Shown here piece by piece: positions 57,930 through 64,000 of a stretch of 64,000 nt of DNA. Both the position numbers and the translations under genes were made by a program. The notes below the pieces were generated by a model. The model had not been told where the DNA came from. It ran no database searches and saw nothing but the letters and a program-made list of their open reading frames with translations. Origin of the DNA: Inia geoffrensis (lineage: Eukaryota > Chordata > Mammalia > Artiodactyla > Iniidae); the NCBI GenBank assembly GCA_036417435.1, contig CM070904.1, positions 132,308,695-132,372,694 of the forward strand. Direction: 5' to 3'. The first letter of the stretch is position 1. The number at the start of each line of letters is the position of its first letter.

Positions 57930-59389
57930 TAAACCACTTCAGATTTGTGGAAGCAAGTGGAGAAAATACAGCGAACTGACTGTCCCCCGAATCCAGACTG
58001 AGAGGAACCCCAAGAGAGAAACCTCCTTACTTTCTGGCGGCGCTCGTGCCCACCAGTCACTGGAATCCAAGGTTCAAATCAGTCACCCCCGGCTCCTGGC
58101 CTTCGGGCATGAACGGCACACGTTCAGGGCTGAAGGGGGAGCTGGTGGTGCCGGTGGCTTTACGCCCCCTCCCATCCCGACAAGTCAGGTTCTCTAGAAG
58201 CCTGCACCCAGGTGGTTTGCAGCCTCACCTACTATCTGAATCACACCTGCACCTCCCAACCTAGTGTCCCCCGGCTGAGCCCCCGGCTCTGAGTCTCACA
58301 TTTCCTTTCCAGTTCTAAACCATAATCTAATTTGCTCTGAGGCTGTCTTCTTTCACACCCTGGGCTGCGTCGGATGCAGGCTTCTGGCACATTCTGGGAC
58401 CATCCTTGCCAGATGGCCAAATCCTTTTCAGAAAGACGACTGAAATGTTTGTAAGTTTCCATCACCGCCGGGTGAAGTGGCCCTGAGGTGTCCAGGAGGG
58501 AAAGCCCTGGGCAGGCACTTTCCTCCAGGCTGTCTGTCCTCTGCAGTACACCCGTGAGCACACGGATGCAGTGATCTGTGCTTGAATTCTCAATCCGAAA
58601 CCACAGTTGCCTTTGCTGTAGAGACATAAAGAAACCAGGAGGTTAACGGCCGGGTTAGTCCCCGCCGTGGGCCTCCTGCATGAATCAGAGCCGACGGGGG
58701 AGCTTGAGTGAGTCAGAGCGATGGCTTTTTGTCTTCTGGCTGCGCAAATAAACAGAGCAGGAAGGCCGAGTGGGGCGCCGGGAGCACAGGGCAGGAGGCG
58801 GCGCCCTGCCCCCGACGGTCAGCCTGGGCCAGGGGAACAGGGGCGCAGGAGGTCGGAACCCAGGCCGGGGCCTAGACCAGGTGGGACCCGGGCAGGGAAG
58901 CTGGTGCCGTGGGGCACAGCCGGGCCAAGGCGGGTCTGGGGGAGGCGGGTGCAGGCCTTGGCTGCTTTGCAGAGACACGGAGCCAGGGTCCCCCCTGCCT
59001 GGGGTCCACCCGCCCCTTGGTGCACCCTGCCCAGCCTGCACGGGCACAGGAGGGACCCTGTTCCATGCGCTGCGCTCGGCCCCTTCTGAAATGCCCGTTG
59101 GGCACCTCCCCTCAAGCAGCCCCCTTCTCTGAGTTCCTGTGTGCCAAGGAAGGGGGTTTGTGAAGCCCGCCAGGTGCAGCTGGGTGGCACCAAGGTTTGG
59201 GGGTGGCTCGGAGGGGTGCCTCCCACCGCAGACCTGGCCGCGTGGTGATGTGAGGGGCCTCCGCTCTCTCCCCCAGACTGGTACTAAGGGAGGAGCCAGG
59301 CTGCCCCAGAGAAGCTCAGGCAGCAAAGGAAAACCAGTGCGGGTGCTCGCTGAGGCTGTGATGCGGCGCGTTTAGGGGTCCCGGCACTT
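57930..59389. other. GC-rich unique DNA, no gene supported
   Basis: Open frames reach 213 codons on the reverse strand (58685-59326) in strongly GC-rich sequence. Equally long frames exist on the other strand and no domain is seen. A reverse frame at 58241-58627 (128 codons) likewise has no recognised homologue. Confidence 0.45.
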
Positions 59390-59525
59390 GGCACGTAGAC
59401 TTTAATCCTGAAAATGGCCCAGTGAGGTGTGTGCTCTTACTCCCAACGCCCAGATGGGGAAACTGAGGGGCCTTAGCTGAGGCCATCTGGCTGCAGTGGG
59501 CGGAGCCAGGAAGTGCACGCAGGTG
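59390..59525 (-). repeat. MIR SINE fragment
   Basis: 'ctttaatcctgaaaatggcccagtgaggtgtgtgctcttactcccaacgcccagatggggaaactgagggg' matches the reverse-complement MIR core with 'ccccattttacagatgaggaaactgagg' wording. Confidence 0.75.
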
Positions 59526-60249
59526 GTCTGAAACGTGAGATGCCCCCTGGACGTCAGGCGTGGCCCAGCTCCTGTTCCTGGGATGGGTGGTCACACTGGG
59601 GATCTCTATTTCAGACGAGATGGGGACCCCCACATGCCGTTCCCTGGGGAGAGAGCAAGGGCTGGACCTGGATGCTGGCTGCGCACCGGTGGCATTTCCT
59701 GCGCCCCATGCAGCTCTCTGCCGAGGGTGGGGGTGGGGGTGGCGGGGGCCGATTCTGCTTCCGGCCGCCCCCCACAGGTCGCCACACCTGTGCGTTTCTG
59801 TTTCCGTGCTGTCAGGATTCGGCAAGGCAGGCTGGGCATGATTCAGCCTGAACACAGGAGCCCCAGGTCCAGAAATGGATTAAACCCTCCCCAACCCAGG
59901 TTACCCTGCTGGGCATCAACCCACTAGCCAGGGGGGAAGCCTCGGAACTTACAGAGCCCGGGGACGAGGTGAACCTTGATTTGTCACCGGAGTTGGTTTT
60001 GTTGCTGTGGTATTAGAAACCCGTTCCTTCTAACCCGGAGAATCCCTGCTACCTGTTTAAATGTGTGGTGTAAATAAACAAGCAGATGTAATGCTCTCTG
60101 TCCGTAGGGAAGACTCCCCACCGTCTACACAATGCCAGCGTGGATCAGATGTGCTTCCCAATAAGGGAACATTTCCTGTCACTCAGTGCCCTGCCTGGCA
60201 GGGGACGGTTGGGGCCCTTCTTCTGGGCCCATCTTAGGACAATAAACAA
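59526..60249. other. Unique DNA, no gene seen
   Basis: GC-rich to about 59830 with a (GGGGGT)-like run near 59727, then mixed. Frames of up to 179 codons are not supported by any motif. Confidence 0.45.
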
Positions 60250-61180
60250 TAAACAACAAAAAAATTTTGTTTATTTAATTTATCCTTTTTATTCCCCTAC
60301 TTTTTAAGAGCAGTTTAATTTTCACAGAAAAATTGAGGGGGAAGTACAGAGATTTCCCATATACCATCTGCCACCCCCACACACAGCCTCTCCCACCAGA
60401 GTGGAGCATTTGTCACAATTGATGAACCTGCACGGACACGTCATCATCCCCCAGAGTCTGTATCAGGGTTCACTCTTGGTGTGGCACATCCTGTGGGTTT
60501 GGACAAATGTATAACGATGTGTATCCACCGTTGTAGGGTCACACAGAATAGCTTCACTGCCCTGAAAATCCTCTGTGCTCTGCCTCCATCCCCCCAACCC
60601 CTGGCATCCCCTGATCTTTTTATCTTCTCCATAGCTTTATCTCTTCCAGAATGTCATACAGTTGGAATCACAGAGTATGCAGCTTTTTCAGATGGGCTTC
60701 TTTGTCTTGCTGATGTGTATTTAAGGTTCCCCCATGTCTTTTCAGGGCTTGATAGCTCATTTCATTTTAGTGTTGAATAACATTCCATTGTCTGATGTGC
60801 CACGGTTTACTTATCCATTCACCTACTGAAGGGCATCTTGGTTACTTCCAAGTTTTTGGCAATTGTGAATAAAACTTGTAAAAACCCCCACGTGTGGGTT
60901 TTTGTGTGGATGTAAGTTTTCAACTCCTTTGGGTAACTACCAAGGGGTGCGTTTGCTGGATCACAGGGTGAAAGAATAGGTTTAGTTTTGTAAGAAAGCA
61001 TAAAACTCTCTTCCCAGGTGGCTGCACCGTTCTGCAGCCCCCCGCCCCGCGCACTGACCAGGAGTTCCTGTTGCTCCACAACCTCACCAGCCTTTGGTGA
61101 TGTCAGTATGCTGGGTTGTGGCCCTCCTGGTAGGTGTGTAGTGTTATCCTGTTGTTCAGGACATCTGTCACCTAGTCAGC
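60250..61180 (-). mobile_element. LINE-1 3' end, reverse orientation
   Basis: Reverse-complement L1 wording runs throughout: 'tttattcccctactttttaagagcagtttaattttcacag', 'cagagatttcccatataccatctgcc', 'caattgatgaacctgcac', 'acagttggaatcacagagtatgcagc', 'gaataacattccattgtctg' and 'caactcctttgggtaactaccaaggggtgcg'. About 930 bp, 5'-truncated, no open frame. Confidence 0.9.
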
Positions 61181-61384
61181 CAGGGCATGTCTGCAAGTCA
61201 CTGATCTCATCTGATCACCTCCATGGTTGATGGAGAAATATCCGTAACGTGGCGTACAAAGTGCCGCCTCACCTGGGCCCTGTCGAATGTCGATTCTTTG
61301 GCCATCCTGCTACCCCACCCCCTGCCCTCAGCACCGCTCCAGGTTCCCTCGTGGCTGCGGCTTCTGCGCACTTTTAACCCCGGG
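61181..61384. other. Unique DNA
   Basis: No feature identified. Confidence 0.5.
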
Positions 61385-61505
61385 CATCCTCCCCCATTAA
61401 CTCCACCAGGGGGGCAGGTCTGTCCCTTTCACATGGTGCTCTGCACCTGCAGGGGAGCTGCCTGGAATAGGTGTTCCATTGGAACAGGTGGAGTGAATGA
61501 GCAAA
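61385..61505 (+). repeat. L2 LINE 3' end fragment
   Basis: 'attaactccaccaggggggcaggtctgtccctttcac' followed by 'ctgcctggaataggtgttcc...gtgaatgagc' parallels the L2 3' end ('...gagggcaggg...tgcctggcacatagtaggtgctc...gaatgaatga'). Confidence 0.55.
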
Positions 61506-64000
61506 TCCTAGTGTTGCGTCCTGAAAACACCCATCTCCTCACGTTCTGTGCTAGCGTGCCCCCGCCTCCGCCCCTCTGGTACCCCCATCCCATGTCCCCT
61601 TCTCTGGGGGGACTGTGGCATTTGTTGTGACCCCCGCCATGCTCCTCTCACAGTGGCCCTGTTGCTGTAACTCTCTCCAGGCACGTCTGACTGCCCAGTA
61701 TCTCACCTCCGAGACCACGTCTTGCTTACACTTCCACCCGCCTGGCCCAGCCCGAGGCCGGGCATGTGGTTTGTACACAGGGTGTGTTTGCATGATGCAG
61801 AAATGCAGGGGAGGGGATTGCAGGAGGACCCTCTGTTTCCCTACCAAGTACACAAAGAAATTATGCTGTGTCTGTGGTACAAAAGCACATTTTCTCTTGT
61901 GACAGGAAAAAGTATTTGTGATTTATAGTTCCCTCGCTGCCTTCTGAGGGGAACGCTCCTGGAAGCTGGGGGGCCTTGAGTTTGCTGAGAACAGAGAGTC
62001 AGCCTCTCCCTGTAAGAGCATGCTCCATCCTAGAAGCCTGTGGCAGTTTGCCGGAAGGGGGGGCTGTGACATTGGAAGGAACACAGCTCCTGAACTGCTG
62101 TCTGCAAAAGGAGGGGGTGAAGAGGGAAGTGGGGGGAGAGAGAGAGAGAGAGGGAGAGAAACTTTTTCAGTGCATCCTAGCAGAGGGGAGAATAGCGGGA
62201 AGAGATACATCTGGATCGGGGTGGGGGGGGCGGGATTGTGATTTGTGATTTGAGGATTGAAGTGCTGTACACTATGTGCTATCTCCTTTGCCCTCAGCAC
62301 ACACAAACACACACACACTCAGTAAAATACTCATCTCTCACCAGGCATTATGCAGTGGCTTTGAGGGTAGGGGTGCAATAAGGAGAATCCCAGCCTGGCT
62401 CCTGGCATGGGGTGGGCTGTGATGGGAGAGAGTCGTGGCTGAGTATCCTTCGAGAAAACAGAAGAGAGCATTTACTGCAGGGCTGCGGAATGCCCAGCCT
62501 GCCTGCTCTGGGCTAGTTGCCAGCAAACGGCATCCAGAGACTGAGGGCTGGGTGGACAGGCTGGCCACCAGTTGTGGGCTTCACATCACCCCTGGGAAAT
62601 GCCTCAAACCCAGGGCTGAAATGCAATAGCGTCCTCGCCAGAAAGAAGCTGATGGGCGGGCTGGGAGGCCGGGGGTAGAGCATCCCTCCCAGAGGTCTCT
62701 GGGCACATCCCCAAAGGCCTGGATGGTGCGGGCCGGAGGACGCCTGGGAACCAAAGGGTAGGGAAGTGCCAGGTGGAGGCCGGAGAGAGGAAGAGCCAGT
62801 TGTGGCGCCCGGCAGGACCGAGGCACCAGGCAGGCTCCCCCACAGCCGCGTGAGGCTCTTCACAGGGAGTGAAAGGACGGTTGAAAGAAGGAATGGAGTT
62901 AACGGAAGCCCAGGGAGGTGCCTGGCACTCCTGGGCCACCTCTCCTGACAAACACAGACCCACATAGACCAGACATGAGTCCCTCAGATGTAAGCCCGAG
63001 TCACTGGGACTCCTCTGGCTGCACCAGCCCGAGGCTCCCGGAGGACTCCAGGGCCCTTGGGCATCATCTGCCGAGGCCCCAGGGGCCTTCTCTGGGGTGG
63101 GGTCTAGAGCTGGTGGGCTCCAAGCCCCAAGACTGCCACCTGCCCGGAGCTGGTACACGCTGGGCAAAACCCGAGCCCAGTGGTATTGGTTCAGAGGTGA
63201 GGCAGTGGGTCTCAGCAAGGGGACGTCACGCAGAACTTGTGCGCAGGATCAGCCCTGACTGGGGTCTCCTCTCCTCAGCGTCACTCCATCACGCCATCAG
63301 TGGCTGGACCACAGCTGCTGGTCCTCACAAGACAGAAGATGCTGGGGGGTGGGGTGGGCAGCAAAGCAGCTCCGGTAGTAACTCTGTCTGTGAGATACGC
63401 TGTGTTCTGAGCTGGGTGATTCTCTGGGACCAGGACCCCCATGCTCTCCTCTGTCCCCCCGCCCCCCACGCAGACGTGGCTAGCCGGGCTCAGCATGGAC
63501 AGGACGTAGTCTGATGGCTTGGAGAGTACTGGGGGAGCCCTGCGTGCCGGGGCTTGTACCCACCAAGTCCCCAAGACAGTCCGGCGATGGGGTGGGGGTG
63601 TGGAGAGGCAGGGGATGAAGAAGGAACAAGTGCAACGGCTCAGCCACACGCCCTGCACTGTGGGCCCTGCCTGCGCTGACACCGGTGACGGGGGGACACC
63701 GTGTGGTCGGCACGGGTGCACTGTGGTGTCTGTGGGCAATCAGAGGATGTCGAGTGGGCATGGGGGAATGCAGGTGCCTGAAAGTGAAGGTGTTTTGTGC
63801 CAGGGGAGGACTCCACGGAGAGGAAGCACCGCGCGTGTGGCTCACTTGAGGAGGGGGCACCGTGGACGCGAGGGCACAGAAGGGAAATCAGTGAAGAGCG
63901 CGAGGGACTTCACGAGAAGTGCTGGCACCAGCCGCCACTGCTGCGGGTTGTTTATCCCATGGAGATGGAATTTTATCTGTCCAAAAAGAACAATCTGGGC
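61506..64000. other. GC-rich unique DNA to the window end, no gene supported
   Basis: Contains a short GA run (62136-62159), a G-run (62221-62234, gtgggggggg-cggg) and a short CA run (62297-62318). Overlapping open frames of 90-204 codons on both strands at 62500-63860 have no recognisable domain, so no exon is called. TWIST2 exon 2 was not found here. Confidence 0.45.

Larger units (their letters stand above)
44624..64000 (+). other. TWIST2: TWIST2 intron 1 (runs past the window end)
   Basis: No second exon, polyadenylation site or other gene can be supported between the donor and the window end. The human gene spans tens of kilobases, so exon 2 is expected beyond base 64000. The intron begins in the CpG island, is repeat-poor to about 53.9 kb, and then carries L1, MIR and L2 pieces. 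Confidence 0.6.

Noticed and set aside
58241..58627. 128-codon reverse frame with a fairly balanced amino-acid make-up
   Set aside because: No family recognised, no splice or promoter context, and the length is within chance for this composition. A protein search would settle it.
58685..59326. 213-codon reverse frame in the distal intron
   Set aside because: GC-rich low-complexity product, with equally long frames on the opposite strand and no domain.

Overview
The window is mammalian nuclear DNA, almost certainly from a cetacean. Seven tRNA-derived SINEs of the CHR type (cetacean/hippopotamus/ruminant) begin with the diagnostic 'cttccctggtggcgcag' head. Four of them belong to a short class of about 200-230 bp that I associate with the deletion subfamilies known from whales and dolphins. 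Species cannot be fixed from sequence alone.

The only protein-coding gene I can support is TWIST2 (Dermo-1), a bHLH repressor of mesenchymal development. Its complete, intronless 160-codon reading frame lies at 44106-44588 (+), inside a CpG island of about 3.4 kb (42170-45560). A CCAAT box and a TATA-like box sit upstream. A splice donor 35 bp after the stop codon (GT at 44624) fits the known TWIST2 layout: exon 1 carries the whole CDS and a distant exon 2 carries only 3' UTR. The rest of the window to base 64000 is therefore read as intron 1, and exon 2 is not seen.

Layout: 1-42 kb is an upstream gene desert. It holds old and younger LINE-1 pieces (2.5-3.3, 7-9.7, 13.2-15.2, 25.3-27.5, 30.7-36.5, 40.5-41.2 kb), MaLR/MLT1-type LTRs (16.4-17.0, 24.4-24.9, 29.4-29.8 kb), MIR and L2 relics, and the seven CHR SINEs, most with clear target-site duplications. 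Between them are repeat-poor stretches (notably 1-0.5, 10.0-11.6, 17.4-17.7, 22.6-24.4 and 37.7-38.1 kb) that look like candidate conserved regulatory DNA, plus a small CpG cluster at about 12.0-12.25 kb. 42-45.6 kb is the TWIST2 CpG island, promoter and exon 1. 45.6-64 kb is intron 1: a repeat-poor AT-rich part to about 53.9 kb that is a good place to look for enhancers, then LINE pieces, GC-rich sequence and microsatellites.

The most unexpected signal is a 58-bp perfect inverted repeat at 55525-55582 and 57872-57929, inside intron 1. Its flanks are unrelated and neither copy looks like part of a repeat I recognise. It resembles a recent templated insertion, or two members of an undescribed element. 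Other points of interest are a splice-donor-quality CAG|GTAAGC inside the CpG island 0.9 kb upstream of the gene (possible alternative first exon), a paired GC repeat flanking a TAATTG core beside an E-box at 42804-42834, and a several-layer nest of insertions at 34.5-36.5 kb.

Repeat names come from memory of consensus sequences. Boundaries of old elements are approximate.
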